A stretch of 64,000 nucleotides of DNA from Chryseobacterium defluvii (GCF_003634775.1 NZ_RBXB01000003.1:372001-436000), one strand, 5' to 3'. Positions 24,916 to 33,570 are shown, counted from the first letter of the stretch. Made by a program: numbers and translations. Notes: generated from the letters alone by a model not told the origin.

Positions 24916-26157
24916 ATGAAAAGAGTTGTCATAACTGGACTGGGTGCGGTAACACCTTTAGGAAACAACGTAGAAGATTTTTGGCAAAATAGCATCAACG
25001 GAGTAAGTGGAGCCGATTTAATCAGGCATTTCGATACAGAGAAATTCAAAGTTCACTTTGCCTGTGAAGTCAAAGATTTTGATCCTAAGGTGTATTTAAA
25101 TCATAATGAAATCAAAAGAAGTGATCTTTTCACTCAATATGCCATGTATTCATCTGCTGAAGCCATTCAGGATTCTGGATTGGAGCTGGAAAGCATGGAC
25201 CCTTTCGACACCGGAGTGATCTGGGGTACAGGGCAGGGCGGTATGTGGACTTTTGAAAATGAGGTCATGGATTTTGCAAAAGGAGACGGAACACCTCGTT
25301 TCAATCCGTTTTTTGTTCCAAAATTTATTGCCAATATGGCTTCGGGAATGATCTCCATGAAATACGGACTTCAGGGAATCAACTATACCACCGTTTCCGC
25401 CTGTGCTACAGGAAATACGGCTTTAATGGATGCTTTCAATTATATTCGTCTTGGAAAAGCAAAAGTAATTATCAGCGGCGGATCGGAAGCGGCCATTACT
25501 CCGGCTTCTATAGGAGGTTTTTCCATTATGAAAGCTATGTCCACGAGGAATGATGATTTTAAAACAGCCAGCCGTCCTTACGATGCCCATAGAGATGGGT
25601 TTGTAATGGGTGAAGGTGCAGGAGCGTTGGTTCTTGAAGAGTATGAGCACGCCAAAGCAAGAGGTGCCAAAATTTATGCAGAATTGGTAGGAGCGGCAAT
25701 GACAGCCGATGCGTATCACATGACAGCGCCACATCCTGATGGAGTCGGAGCGATTAAAGCGATGCAGCTGGCCCTGAAGGAAGCGGGAATCAACACAGAA
25801 GATATTGATTATCTTAACCCCCATGCGACCTCAACTCCGATCGGAGATCTGATTGAATTAAAGGCAATTAACAATGTATTCAAAGGGAGTAAAAATCTTG
25901 ATATCAGTGCCACCAAATCCATGACAGGGCATTTATTAGGCGCTGCAGGTGCAGCAGAAGCGATTCTTTCGATAAAAGCTATTCAGACAGGGATTATCCC
26001 GCCAACTATCAATGTGGAGCATATGGATGAAAATATTCCGAAAGAGGTGAATATTGTTTTTGGAGAAGCTAAAGAAAAGGATATTGCGTATGCTTTAAGT
26101 AATGCTTTTGGATTTGGGGGCCATAATGCATCTTTGATTTTTAAGAAATTTAAATAA
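24916..26157 (+). CDS. Beta-ketoacyl-ACP synthase II (FabF-like), operon copy
   Basis: The 413-aa protein has the complete KAS II layout: MKRVVITGLGAVTPLG, the active-site Cys in TTVSACATGN (Cys163), the two catalytic His in NPHATSTPIGD and TGHLLGAAGA, and the C-terminal NAFGFGGHNASL. It elongates acyl-ACP with malonyl-ACP. Its place in a TetR-controlled operon with thiolase and thioesterase suggests a specialised or condition-induced copy rather than the housekeeping fabF, which usually sits beside acpP. A second copy elsewhere in the genome is presumed. Confidence 0.9.
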   Translation: MKRVVITGLGAVTPLGNNVEDFWQNSINGVSGADLIRHFDTEKFKVHFACEVKDFDPKVYLNHNEIKRSDLFTQYAMYSSAEAIQDSGLELESMDPFDTGVIWGTGQGGMWTFENEVMDFAKGDGTPRFNPFFVPKFIANMASGMISMKYGLQGINYTTVSACATGNTALMDAFNYIRLGKAKVIISGGSEAAITPASIGGFSIMKAMSTRNDDFKTASRPYDAHRDGFVMGEGAGALVLEEYEHAKARGAKIYAELVGAAMTADAYHMTAPHPDGVGAIKAMQLALKEAGINTEDIDYLNPHATSTPIGDLIELKAINNVFKGSKNLDISATKSMTGHLLGAAGAAEAILSIKAIQTGIIPPTINVEHMDENIPKEVNIVFGEAKEKDIAYALSNAFGFGGHNASLIFKKFK

Positions 26158-26159
26158 TT

Positions 26160-26250
26160 CTTTCTCCCACTGATTAAGCAGATAAAGCAGATGCTTGTGT
26201 CTGAATAAAGGTTTAAGAGATTCTTCTTTCGTCAGAATGACAAAGAACAT
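26160..26250. repeat. Possible dispersed intergenic repeat remnant
   Basis: The stretch holds ACTGATTAAGCAGATAAAGC and, further on, TTCTTTCGTCAGAATGACAA. Both resemble short intergenic sequences I remember recurring in flavobacterial genomes. No second copy is in this window, so the call rests on memory only. Confidence 0.25.
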
Positions 26251-26263
26251 TATTTTAAATAAA

Positions 26264-26287
26264 AAAGCAGTCCGATTGGACTGCTTT
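26264..26287. terminator. Bidirectional terminator between fabF-like and L,D-transpeptidase-like genes
   Basis: A 10-bp perfect stem AAAGCAGTCC/GGACTGCTTT with loop GATT lies between two convergent genes. T-rich tracts follow on both strands. Confidence 0.85.
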
Positions 26288-26292
26288 AATTT

Positions 26293-27054
26293 TTAAGCTT
26301 TTAACCACTCCGATTTAGAAAGGTAATTCTGGTCCGGGTAATAAATAAAAAGAAGATTTCTTCCTTTTATGGTATTAATGATTGGCTGTGTGAGGTCTCT
26401 TGGAACCGCCGGGCAACCCCAGCTTCTCCCGATTCTTTTATGCATCGCTGCAAATTCTTCACTTACATAATCTGCGCCGTGCATTACGATTGCTCTTCTG
26501 TAAGCCGCATCATTAAAGCCCTTGTCCATTCCTAATAATCTCAGAGAGTATCCGTTATCTCCATCATAAGTAGCATCCGTGATATAAAACCCGAGGCTGG
26601 TCTGCAACGAACTTTCCGTATTTGAAAAATTCGTCGCAAATTCTTCGCCTGTATTTTTTCCGTGAGCCACTAATGAGTTGAATAATACTTTTCTCTCGTT
26701 CATATCAATTACCCAAAGTCTTTTTGTATTTGAGGACATAGAAAAATCGCATACCGTAAGTAAATGCGAGTCCTGGTTCAGCAATCCTGCTTTTTTCAGA
26801 TTTTCAAACCCTCTTAATGCTTTCGAGAATACTTCGTAATTCAGCTCGTGATTAGGCTCAAAAGCTATCGAGTGGTATAATTCTTCTGCAGAAGATCCTG
26901 TATTTGTTTTCTTCTCAAATTTCGTGTCAGCTACTAATGTTTCAATTTTTTTGGTGTTGATGTCTTTCTTTTTCGCCATTACTTTTCCCGGAGAAAGATA
27001 AAACGACGTGGTAATCATGTACACCACACCTAATAAGCTATATAATCCCTTCAT
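26293..27054 (-). CDS. Murein L,D-transpeptidase catalytic domain family protein (YkuD_2 type)
   Basis: The 253-aa protein has an N-terminal signal or anchor (LYSLLGVVYMITTSFYLSP). The C-terminal two-thirds contain FSMSSNTKRLWVIDMNERKV, GADYVSEEF and RIGRSWGCPAVP, which provides the His/Ser/Gly-Cys active-site context of the YkuD_2 family (SxGCPA). These are envelope enzymes or hydrolase-like relatives acting on peptidoglycan cross-links. A -33/-7 pair (27116 to 27085, minus strand) gives it its own promoter, and it ends at a bidirectional terminator. Confidence 0.82.
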   Translation of the reverse strand: MKGLYSLLGVVYMITTSFYLSPGKVMAKKKDINTKKIETLVADTKFEKKTNTGSSAEELYHSIAFEPNHELNYEVFSKALRGFENLKKAGLLNQDSHLLTVCDFSMSSNTKRLWVIDMNERKVLFNSLVAHGKNTGEEFATNFSNTESSLQTSLGFYITDATYDGDNGYSLRLLGMDKGFNDAAYRRAIVMHGADYVSEEFAAMHKRIGRSWGCPAVPRDLTQPIINTIKGRNLLFIYYPDQNYLSKSEWLKA

Positions 27055-27084
27055 TTAATATTATGTTAATTCAAATAAGCGGAG

Positions 27085-27116
27085 CAAATTTATAAAAACA
27101 TCATAATGAAGGCCAA
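27085..27116 (-). promoter_or_regulatory. Promoter of the L,D-transpeptidase-like gene
   Basis: Minus strand: TTG at 27116-27114, 21 nt, then TAAATTTG at 27092-27085. This fits the Bacteroidota TTG-N19-21-TAnnTTTG layout and gives a leader of roughly 25 nt. Confidence 0.6.
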
Positions 27117-27181
27117 TTACTCTACAAAGTTTAACTCAATTTAAGAAACTTTAACTTCCTGATTCTGTGAATTAAAGCCGT

Positions 27182-27709
27182 CTAATTCTGTAAATCCGGG
27201 GCAAATTCCAGGCTTACAGAATTCATACAATACCTTAACCCTGTTGGCTTGGGGCCGTCATCAAAAACATGACCCAAATGAGAATCACACCTTTTACAAA
27301 GTACTTCTACCCTGTCCATTCCATAAGTAAGATCTCTTTTGTAATAGACCCCTTCTTTATCTGCCTCAAAAAAGCTCGGCCAACCGCAGCTGCTGGCAAA
27401 TTTTGAGGTGGAACGGAACAGATGATTCCCGCAAACAGCACAATAGTATTCGCCAACTTCATCAAACTCATTATATTTTCCGGTGAAAGCTCTTTCCGTG
27501 GCAGCTTCTCTTGCAACAGCATATAAATCCGCAGGAAGAATCTTTTTCCATTCTTCATTGGAAATATACAGCTTTGTCGTATCGGTTCTTGAGTAGTATG
27601 GATTGTTTTTTGCATCTTTATTTTCCATAGATGAGGTTTTGATAGGTTGGTTGCTCTGTGAACAAGTTTGCAGAAAAGTAAATAATACTATTGAAATCAA
27701 AAATTTCAT
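27182..27709 (-). CDS. msrB: Peptide-methionine (R)-S-oxide reductase, lipoprotein-like
   Basis: I start at 27709 (MKFLISIVLFTFLQTCSQ), giving 175 aa with a possible lipobox ending at Cys16; a longer frame from 27814 runs through the divergent promoter and is unlikely. The MsrB domain is complete: zinc CxxC pairs (CAVCGNHLF and CKRCDSHLGHVFDDGP), SSCGWPSF, and the catalytic Cys in RYCMNS. It repairs oxidised methionine, probably in the periplasm. It shares a 25-bp intergenic gap with the divergent DUF445 gene. An internal start at 27628 (MENKDAKN) would give a cytoplasmic form. Confidence 0.92.
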   Translation of the reverse strand: MKFLISIVLFTFLQTCSQSNQPIKTSSMENKDAKNNPYYSRTDTTKLYISNEEWKKILPADLYAVAREAATERAFTGKYNEFDEVGEYYCAVCGNHLFRSTSKFASSCGWPSFFEADKEGVYYKRDLTYGMDRVEVLCKRCDSHLGHVFDDGPKPTGLRYCMNSVSLEFAPDLQN

Positions 27710-27712
27710 AAC

Positions 27713-27729
27713 CAAATTTACTAAATTTG
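27713..27729. promoter_or_regulatory. Palindromic pair of divergent -7 boxes, msrB and DUF445 gene
   Basis: CAAATTTA-C-TAAATTTG is a perfect 17-bp palindrome made of two outward-reading TAnnTTTG boxes. The left box ends 3 bp before the msrB ATG and the right box 5 bp before the DUF445 ATG, so both mRNAs should have essentially no leader. Confidence 0.65.
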
Positions 27730-27734
27730 AGAAT

Positions 27735-28979
27735 ATGAATGATGAAGCTAAAAGAATACAGCTAAGGAAATATAAAGCTTTTGCCACGGGATTATTTCTG
27801 TTGATGGCAGTCATTTTTATAGTGATGACAATCCTTCAGAAAACAAATAATTCCCATTGGATAGGCTATGTTCGTGCTTTTTCTGAAGCAGCAATGGTGG
27901 GTGCTTTAGCAGACTGGTTTGCCGTTACGGCGTTGTTTCGTCGCCCGATGGGATTGCCTATTCCTCATACCAATCTTATTGAAAACAGCAAACAAAGGCT
28001 GGGAGATAACCTGGGAAGTTTTGTGGTAAACAATTTTCTTTCTCCTCAAAATATTCGTCCATACATCCAAAAGCTGAAAGTATCCAATTTTGTAGGCGAA
28101 TGGCTCGCCAAAGAGAAAAACCAGGTGATCCTGATTAATAATCTCTCTGATATTGTACTGGATATTCTCAATAAGCTGGACGATTCTGCCGTAAGTCATT
28201 TTATCAGCAAAAAAGTTTCGGAAATGACGGACGATATTCAGCTCAATAAAATCCTCGGAAACGGGATCAATTATATTTTGGAAAAAAATGACCACCAAAG
28301 GATTATCACCAATCTTTCAAAACAAATTAAAGACTACGTTCTTGAAAATGATGAAATGATTCAAAAACGGGTAAGCGAAGGAAGCTATACGTTCATTCCC
28401 AAATTCGTTGATAATAAAATTGCCGAAAAAATAGCCTCCGGGCTTTCTGGTTTCTTTAAAGAAATTGAAGAAGATCCGGAACATGAAATAAGAGCTTTGA
28501 TCACCCAAAAAATTCATGAATTCTCTATGGATCTGAAAGAAGATCCGAAATGGAACGAAGAATTCAGAAACATTAAAAATGGGCTTCTGAAAAATGATAA
28601 ACTGGATGAATATTCCAATGATATCTGGGTTTCCATCAAAAAAACATTAATGAATGAACTTCAGGAAGAAGAGTCTTCCTTGAAAAAATATCTCTCCAAA
28701 AATCTTGATGAATTTTCACAAAACTTAAAAACAGATGAAAATCTTCAAAACAAGATTGACCATTGGGTACGAGTTACCGCTTACAAATATATCCTGAAAA
28801 ACACCCATCAGTTCGGAAACCTCATCAGTTCAACCGTTGGAAACTGGAAAGGAAAAGAACTGAGTGAAAAACTTGAGCTGGAAGTTGGAAAAGACCTCCA
28901 ATTCATTCGGGTCAACGGGACTTTAGTCGGCGGATTAGTCGGGCTGATTATTTATACTGTTGCCCATTTCTTTCTTTAA
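27735..28979 (+). CDS. DUF445 family membrane protein
   Basis: Starting at 27735 (MNDEAKRIQLRKYKAFATG) the protein is 414 aa. It has an N-terminal transmembrane helix (about 17-40), the DUF445 signature EAAMVGALADWFAVTALFRR followed by PMGLPIPHTNLI, a long charged helical middle, and a C-terminal transmembrane segment (LVGGLVGLIIYTVAHFFL). The family (YjiN-like) has no firmly established function; members are inner-membrane proteins with large cytoplasmic or periplasmic helical domains. Its promoter overlaps head-to-head with msrB. Confidence 0.88.
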   Translation: MNDEAKRIQLRKYKAFATGLFLLMAVIFIVMTILQKTNNSHWIGYVRAFSEAAMVGALADWFAVTALFRRPMGLPIPHTNLIENSKQRLGDNLGSFVVNNFLSPQNIRPYIQKLKVSNFVGEWLAKEKNQVILINNLSDIVLDILNKLDDSAVSHFISKKVSEMTDDIQLNKILGNGINYILEKNDHQRIITNLSKQIKDYVLENDEMIQKRVSEGSYTFIPKFVDNKIAEKIASGLSGFFKEIEEDPEHEIRALITQKIHEFSMDLKEDPKWNEEFRNIKNGLLKNDKLDEYSNDIWVSIKKTLMNELQEEESSLKKYLSKNLDEFSQNLKTDENLQNKIDHWVRVTAYKYILKNTHQFGNLISSTVGNWKGKELSEKLELEVGKDLQFIRVNGTLVGGLVGLIIYTVAHFFL

Positions 28980-28997
28980 AACTAACCACACCAAACC

Positions 28998-29882
28998 ATG
29001 AAAAAAAACTTTACTTTACTTCTTTTCCTCTACTCTGTGCTTTTTCTCAGTCAAAAAGTTGAGCTTAAAAGCATTACGGATTCTTCTCAGATATTCAAAG
29101 GAGAAATTGCAGGATTACCCATCACCATGCAGCTCAATTATACAGGAATTGTAGATTGCAGCCAGTATCAGCATTTTGTGGACGGATGGTATTATTACGA
29201 TAAGTATCAGAAAAAAATAGCTTTATCCGGTATTTATGATTATGGAAATTTACATCTCTATCATTTCGGAGGCAAACAGAAGCAGGTTTTTAAGACCTTT
29301 CAGGATAAAATTACCTCTCCCCATTCCATTGAAAAAGTAGACAGTATTGCAAAAACCCTTAAGCCTAAAGAAATCCTGGATTTTACGAGCAATAATGAAA
29401 GTCTTGAAATTGCCGGCCATTTTTATATGAAAAATAAAATGCATCCTGCAAAATTATTCACTAAAAACAATATGATTTACCGGTACAACAACTATCTTAT
29501 TCTTCCCCCTAACAAGAAAATCAATACGTATGATGTGATTGATCGGTATGGAGGAAATGAATTAATAGCCTACAAATCCGACAACACCGGAAACAGGGTT
29601 CTTTTGTATTTTGAGAGAGCTTCCAACTTCAACTATTGCGGAATGTGCGGCGCCAGTGATGGAGAAAAAGGATATAGGGTACTTTATTTTACCAAAGACT
29701 GGAACTATAAAAGATATGAAGAATTCCTTACGGAAAGCTGCCTGAACAATATCTATGACACTTCAGAAATAAAAACCAAAGATCCCAAAGTCATTAAACT
29801 CGATATTAAGAAAACAACCACTTCTCCGGCTTACACGTTAACCGTAGATATAAAAAATGCTTCCGTTGTAAAATCGAAATAA
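28998..29882 (+). CDS. Secreted protein of unknown function
   Basis: I do not recognise a family. The 294-aa protein has a signal peptide (MKKNFTLLLFLYSVLFLSQ) and then a soluble mixed domain rich in Tyr, Lys and Asp, with repeated aromatic pairs (GWYYYDKYQKK, GNLHLYHFGG) and a short Cys cluster NYCGMCGASDGEKGYR near residues 214-229. The early part (IFKGEIAGLPITMQLNY) is reminiscent of beta-sheet MORN-like or lipoprotein domains in flavobacteria, without certainty. It starts 18 bp after the DUF445 gene and may be co-transcribed. Confidence 0.75.
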   Translation: MKKNFTLLLFLYSVLFLSQKVELKSITDSSQIFKGEIAGLPITMQLNYTGIVDCSQYQHFVDGWYYYDKYQKKIALSGIYDYGNLHLYHFGGKQKQVFKTFQDKITSPHSIEKVDSIAKTLKPKEILDFTSNNESLEIAGHFYMKNKMHPAKLFTKNNMIYRYNNYLILPPNKKINTYDVIDRYGGNELIAYKSDNTGNRVLLYFERASNFNYCGMCGASDGEKGYRVLYFTKDWNYKRYEEFLTESCLNNIYDTSEIKTKDPKVIKLDIKKTTTSPAYTLTVDIKNASVVKSK

Positions 29883-29888
29883 ATAAAA

Positions 29889-29909
29889 AGAGAGTCACTT
29901 TGACTCTCT
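29889..29909. terminator. Terminator between convergent genes
   Basis: A 9-bp stem AGAGAGTCA/TGACTCTCT with loop CTT lies between the unknown secreted protein gene and pyrD. The minus strand continues into TTTTTATTTATTT, so it serves pyrD best. Confidence 0.8.
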
Positions 29910-29924
29910 CTAAATATCTTTAAA

Positions 29925-30947
29925 TTATCTTGGTAATCTGCTGGCTCTTTTTAAAAGCTCTTTATTGATTTCATTGATCAATTCAGGGCCCTCATAGATA
30001 AATCCGGTATAAAGCTGAACTAAACTTGCTCCTGCATCCAGTTTTTCAATAGCATCTTTCGCAGAATGAATTCCACCTACTCCTATGATAGGGAAAGCTC
30101 TGTTACTTTTTTCGGAAAGGAAACGGATCACTTCTGTAGATCTTTTCGTTAAAGGCTTTCCGGAAAGCCCCCCGATTTCAGATTTGTTCTCTGAAACCAA
30201 ACCTTCACGGGAAAGGGTTGTATTGGTAGCAATAACGCCTGCAATTTTGGTTTCCTTTACGATATCAATGATATCTAAAAGCTGATCATCGGATAAATCC
30301 GGAGCAATTTTCAGAAGAACAGGTTTTGGATTTACCTTTTCGCTGTTCATTTGCTGTAAAGTTCCCAAAAGCTGGGTTAAAGGCTCTTTATCCTGAAGCT
30401 CACGAAGATTGGGTGTATTTGGAGAACTTACATTGACCACGAAATAATCCACATAAGGGAAAAGCTTTTCAAAACAGATTTTATAATCGTTAACGGCTTC
30501 TTCATTCGGAGTCACTTTGTTTTTTCCGATATTTCCGCCAATCAGTACGTTTTTATTCTTTTTAAGACGCTCTACTGCGGCATCTACTCCCTCGTTATTG
30601 AAACCCATTCTGTTGATAATGGCAGAATCTTCCTTTAAACGAAAAAGCCTTGTCTTATCATTTCCGGGTTGAGCTTTTGGAGTCAAAGTCCCGATTTCTA
30701 TGAATCCGAAACCAAGATCAGACAGTTCATTGTACAGCATGGCATTTTTATCGAAACCTGCAGCCAGACCCACCGGATTTTTAAATTTCAATCCGAATAC
30801 TTCCCTTTCCAGCCTTTTGTCTTCAATTGGTTTCGGAAGGAAAAGCTTCGTTAAAAAGGAGAAATTTTTAAGCATCGAAAAAGTAAAATAGTGAACTTCT
30901 TCTGGATCGAATTTGAAAAGAATGGGACGGATCAGCTTTTTGTACAT
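29925..30947 (-). CDS. pyrD: Dihydroorotate dehydrogenase (quinone), class 2
   Basis: The 340-aa protein carries the PyrD class 2 layout: an N-terminal membrane-associated helical extension ([20 protein letters not shown]), the FMN-binding [10 protein letters not shown] (60-69), the catalytic-Ser motif [26 protein letters not shown], and [19 protein letters not shown] near the C-terminus. It oxidises dihydroorotate to orotate in pyrimidine synthesis and passes electrons to menaquinone at the inner membrane. A -7 box (TATCTTTG on the minus strand, 30971 to 30964) precedes it by about 17 nt. Confidence 0.96.
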   Translation of the reverse strand: MYKKLIRPILFKFDPEEVHYFTFSMLKNFSFLTKLFLPKPIEDKRLEREVFGLKFKNPVGLAAGFDKNAMLYNELSDLGFGFIEIGTLTPKAQPGNDKTRLFRLKEDSAIINRMGFNNEGVDAAVERLKKNKNVLIGGNIGKNKVTPNEEAVNDYKICFEKLFPYVDYFVVNVSSPNTPNLRELQDKEPLTQLLGTLQQMNSEKVNPKPVLLKIAPDLSDDQLLDIIDIVKETKIAGVIATNTTLSREGLVSENKSEIGGLSGKPLTKRSTEVIRFLSEKSNRAFPIIGVGGIHSAKDAIEKLDAGASLVQLYTGFIYEGPELINEINKELLKRASRLPR

Positions 30948-30963
30948 GCCTTTTTTTGGAGTA

Positions 30964-30971
30964 CAAAGATA
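30964..30971 (-). promoter_or_regulatory. -7 box of pyrD
   Basis: The minus strand reads TATCTTTG, matching TAnnTTTG, 16 bp before the ATG of pyrD. Confidence 0.5.
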
Positions 30972-31007
30972 ATTATTTTAATTGAGAGTGTAAACCCGGC
31001 AACCCGA

Positions 31008-31721
31008 CTAAGAATAATCAGATTCATTACCATAAGAACTTAAATCGAAGCCTAAAATATTTGCAACTCTTTTGAATTCATCATCAATGGAAGCATTAAG
31101 GATCATTTTTTCACGAGTAACGGGATGATTAAAAATCAATTGATGAGCGTGAAGCGTCATTTTGTTAATGCCAAATGTTTGAAGCCACAACTTATTTTGC
31201 TTATTGCACCCATGTTTTCGGCAACCTAAAATCGGATGTAGAATATGTTTAAAATGCTTTCTTAACTGATGAAACCGCCCCGTTTCCGGAATGGCTTCTA
31301 CCAGACAATATCTGGAAGTCTGATGTTTTAAAAAAGGTAAATCTATTTCCGATGTCTGTAAACGACGATAATAGGTAATTGCATTTTGCCTGACTTCATT
31401 TTCATTAACTAAGTCATAATCGATTGTTTCTTCTTCTTTTGTCCAGCCACGAAGAATGGCGATGTATTTCTTTTCGACTTCTCGTGATGCAAACTGATCA
31501 CTCATTGTTCCCAATGTTTCTTTATCTAAAGTGAACAGTAAAACACCCGAAGTTTTTCGGTCTAATCGATGAACAGGATAAACTTTTTGCCCAATCTGAT
31601 TTCTCAACTCCTGAATCGCATAAGTATCGGCTTCTCCTGAATAAAAAGATTTGTGAACCAATAATCCGCTGGGTTTGTTAATGGCAATAAGATACTCGTC
31701 CCGATAAAGAATTTCTAACAT
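31008..31721 (-). CDS. TruC-like tRNA pseudouridine synthase
   Basis: The 237-aa protein is an RluA-family pseudouridine synthase: INKPSGLLVHKSFYSG, the catalytic-Asp motif PVHRLDRKTSGVLLF (Asp54), and ETGRFHQLRKHFKHILHPI. It lacks an S4 domain and has the length of TruC, which modifies U65 in tRNA. The -7 box (31733 to 31726 on the minus strand) ends only 4 bp before the ATG, so the transcript may be leaderless. It is divergent from glyS, and a large hairpin lies between them. Confidence 0.88.
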   Translation of the reverse strand: MLEILYRDEYLIAINKPSGLLVHKSFYSGEADTYAIQELRNQIGQKVYPVHRLDRKTSGVLLFTLDKETLGTMSDQFASREVEKKYIAILRGWTKEEETIDYDLVNENEVRQNAITYYRRLQTSEIDLPFLKHQTSRYCLVEAIPETGRFHQLRKHFKHILHPILGCRKHGCNKQNKLWLQTFGINKMTLHAHQLIFNHPVTREKMILNASIDDEFKRVANILGFDLSSYGNESDYS

Positions 31722-31725
31722 GGTA

Positions 31726-31733
31726 CAAAAGTA
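31726..31733 (-). promoter_or_regulatory. -7 box of the truC-like gene
   Basis: The minus strand reads TACTTTTG, matching TAnnTTTG, followed by GTACC and the start codon at 31721. A transcript starting at the usual distance would begin at or beside the ATG. Confidence 0.55.
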
Positions 31734-31779
31734 AAAATTTTAGTCTGATTAGCTCTGGTTGAGTGGCATGTTTGAGCTC

Positions 31780-31832
31780 TTTTCCGGGGATTGGTTGCGG
31801 CGGCTGCGCCGCCGCAACCAATCCCCGGAAAA
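31780..31832. repeat. 25-bp perfect GC-rich hairpin between divergent genes
   Basis: Arms 31780-31804 and 31808-31832 are perfectly complementary around the 3-nt loop TGC; the core reads TTGCGGCGGC-TGC-GCCGCCGCAA. It is far richer in G+C than the surrounding AT-rich DNA. It lies between truC and glyS, which point away from each other, so it cannot be a normal terminator of either. A REP/BIME-like mobile palindrome is the likeliest explanation. Confidence 0.9.
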
Positions 31833-31918
31833 AGCGAGCAGCAAAAGCAGGTTCCCGGCTCCTAATTTCCTCAATATAAAAACTTCCATCTTCCCGCTTC
31901 TATCTTCTACATTTTCAC

Positions 31919-31926
31919 TATTTTTG
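31919..31926 (+). promoter_or_regulatory. -7 box of glyS
   Basis: TATTTTTG fits TAnnTTTG and lies 22 bp before the glyS ATG at 31949. Confidence 0.5.
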
Positions 31927-31948
31927 CACATTCAGACGTAAAAAAATT

Positions 31949-33490
31949 ATGGCAAAGCAAGAAGATGTTTTCAAGAAAGTGATTTCTCACGCTAAGGAAT
32001 ATGGTTTTATTTTCCCTTCCAGTGAGATCTATGATGGTTTATCCGCTGTTTATGATTATGGGCAGAACGGGGCTGAACTTAAAAATAATATCAAGCAATA
32101 TTGGTGGAAAGCGATGGTACAGCTTAACGAAAATATTGTGGGTATTGATTCGGCGATCCTTATGCACCCTACCACATGGAAAGCTTCGGGCCACGTAGAC
32201 GCTTTCAATGATCCTCTTATTGACAATAAAGATTCTAAAAAACGTTTCAGAGCAGATACTTTAATTGAAGATTACTGTGCTAAAATTGAAGATAAGGAGA
32301 AAAAAGAAATCGAGAAAGCAGCGAAAAGATTCGGTGATGCTTTTGATAAAGATCAATTTGTTGCCACGAATCCAAAAGTGTTGGAATACAGAGCCAGAAG
32401 AGAAGCTATTCTTTCAAGAATGGCAAAATCTCTGGAAAATGAAGATCTTGCTGATGTAAAAGCTTTAATTGAAGAGCTTGAAATTGCCGATCCGGATACA
32501 GGTTCCAAGAACTGGACGGATGTAAGACAATTCAACCTGATGTTCGGGACTAAATTAGGAGCTTCTGCAGACAGCGCCATGGATCTTTATTTAAGACCGG
32601 AAACCGCACAGGGTATTTTTGTGAACTTCCTGAATGTTCAGAAGACATCCCGTCATAAGCTTCCTTTCGGTATTGCACAAATCGGAAAGGCCTTCAGAAA
32701 TGAGATAGTTGCGAGACAATTTATTTTCAGAATGCGTGAATTTGAGCAAATGGAAATGCAGTTTTTCGTAGCTCCGGGTACAGAGCTTGAATTCTATGAA
32801 AAATGGAAACAAACCCGTTTAAAATGGCACCTTGCTCTTGGCTTGGGTGATGAGAACTACAGATTCCATGATCATGAGAAGTTAGCACACTATGCTAATG
32901 CTGCGGCTGATATTGAATTCAATTTTCCTTTCGGATTTAAAGAATTGGAAGGTATCCACTCCAGAACGGATTTCGACTTAAAGGCCCACGAAAAGTTCTC
33001 CGGAAGAAAACTACAGTTCTTCGATCCTGAAAGAAATGAAAACTATGTTCCTTATGTGGTGGAGACATCTGTAGGTTTGGACAGATTATTCTTGGCCTTA
33101 TTCTCTCATTGCTTAAAAGATGAAGTATTGGAAGACGGCTCAGAAAGAACGGTTTTATCTCTTCCGCCTGCTTTGGCTCCAGTGAAAGCCGCTATCCTTC
33201 CACTTATGAAAAAAGATGGTTTGGGTGAATATGCGGAGAAAATCTTCAACGATTTGAAATATGATTTCAATTTAATTTATGAAGAAAAAGATAGTATTGG
33301 TAAACGTTACAGAAGACAAGATGCTATTGGTACTCCATACTGTATCACCATAGATCATGATTCCCTGAATGATCACACGGTAACTCTTAGAGACAGAGAT
33401 ACAATGGTTCAGGAAAGAGTTCCCGTTTCAGAGTTAAGAAGGATCATTGACGAGAAAACGAATTTCAGAAATATACTTTCGAAAATATAG
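31949..33490 (+). CDS. glyS: Glycyl-tRNA synthetase (dimeric class II)
   Basis: The 513-aa protein matches the bacterial/eukaryotic alpha2-type GlyRS: FPSSEIYDGLSAVYDYGQNG near the N-terminus, MHPTTWKASGHVDAFNDPLI, class II motif 2 (GKAFRNEIVARQFIFRMREF), motif 3-type VETSVGLDRLFLALF, and an anticodon-binding C-terminal domain (PALAPVKAAILPLMKKDGLG, then IGKRYRRQDAIGTPYCITID). It charges tRNA-Gly. A -7 box precedes and a hairpin terminator follows, so it is a single-gene unit. Confidence 0.97.
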   Translation: MAKQEDVFKKVISHAKEYGFIFPSSEIYDGLSAVYDYGQNGAELKNNIKQYWWKAMVQLNENIVGIDSAILMHPTTWKASGHVDAFNDPLIDNKDSKKRFRADTLIEDYCAKIEDKEKKEIEKAAKRFGDAFDKDQFVATNPKVLEYRARREAILSRMAKSLENEDLADVKALIEELEIADPDTGSKNWTDVRQFNLMFGTKLGASADSAMDLYLRPETAQGIFVNFLNVQKTSRHKLPFGIAQIGKAFRNEIVARQFIFRMREFEQMEMQFFVAPGTELEFYEKWKQTRLKWHLALGLGDENYRFHDHEKLAHYANAAADIEFNFPFGFKELEGIHSRTDFDLKAHEKFSGRKLQFFDPERNENYVPYVVETSVGLDRLFLALFSHCLKDEVLEDGSERTVLSLPPALAPVKAAILPLMKKDGLGEYAEKIFNDLKYDFNLIYEEKDSIGKRYRRQDAIGTPYCITIDHDSLNDHTVTLRDRDTMVQERVPVSELRRIIDEKTNFRNILSKI

Positions 33491-33495
33491 AACAG

Positions 33496-33520
33496 AGCCT
33501 TGAGAAATCAAGGCTTTTTT
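33496..33520 (+). terminator. Rho-independent terminator of glyS
   Basis: The stem AGCCTTGA/TCAAGGCT with a GAAA loop is followed by a T run, starting 5 bp after the glyS stop codon. Confidence 0.92.
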
Positions 33521-33537
33521 TATATGCTTTTTTTAAA

Positions 33538-33545
33538 TAGATTTG
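33538..33545 (+). promoter_or_regulatory. -7 box of the serine hydrolase gene
   Basis: TAGATTTG matches TAnnTTTG and lies 25 bp before the ATG at 33571, directly after the glyS terminator. Confidence 0.5.
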
Positions 33546-33570
33546 TTTTGATCTAACTAACTTGAAACAC

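Noticed and set aside
31749..31941. Two ~60-codon open frames on opposite strands across the GC-rich hairpin
   Set aside because: They arise from the inverted repeat itself, give nearly mirror-image sequences, and overlap the truC and glyS promoters.
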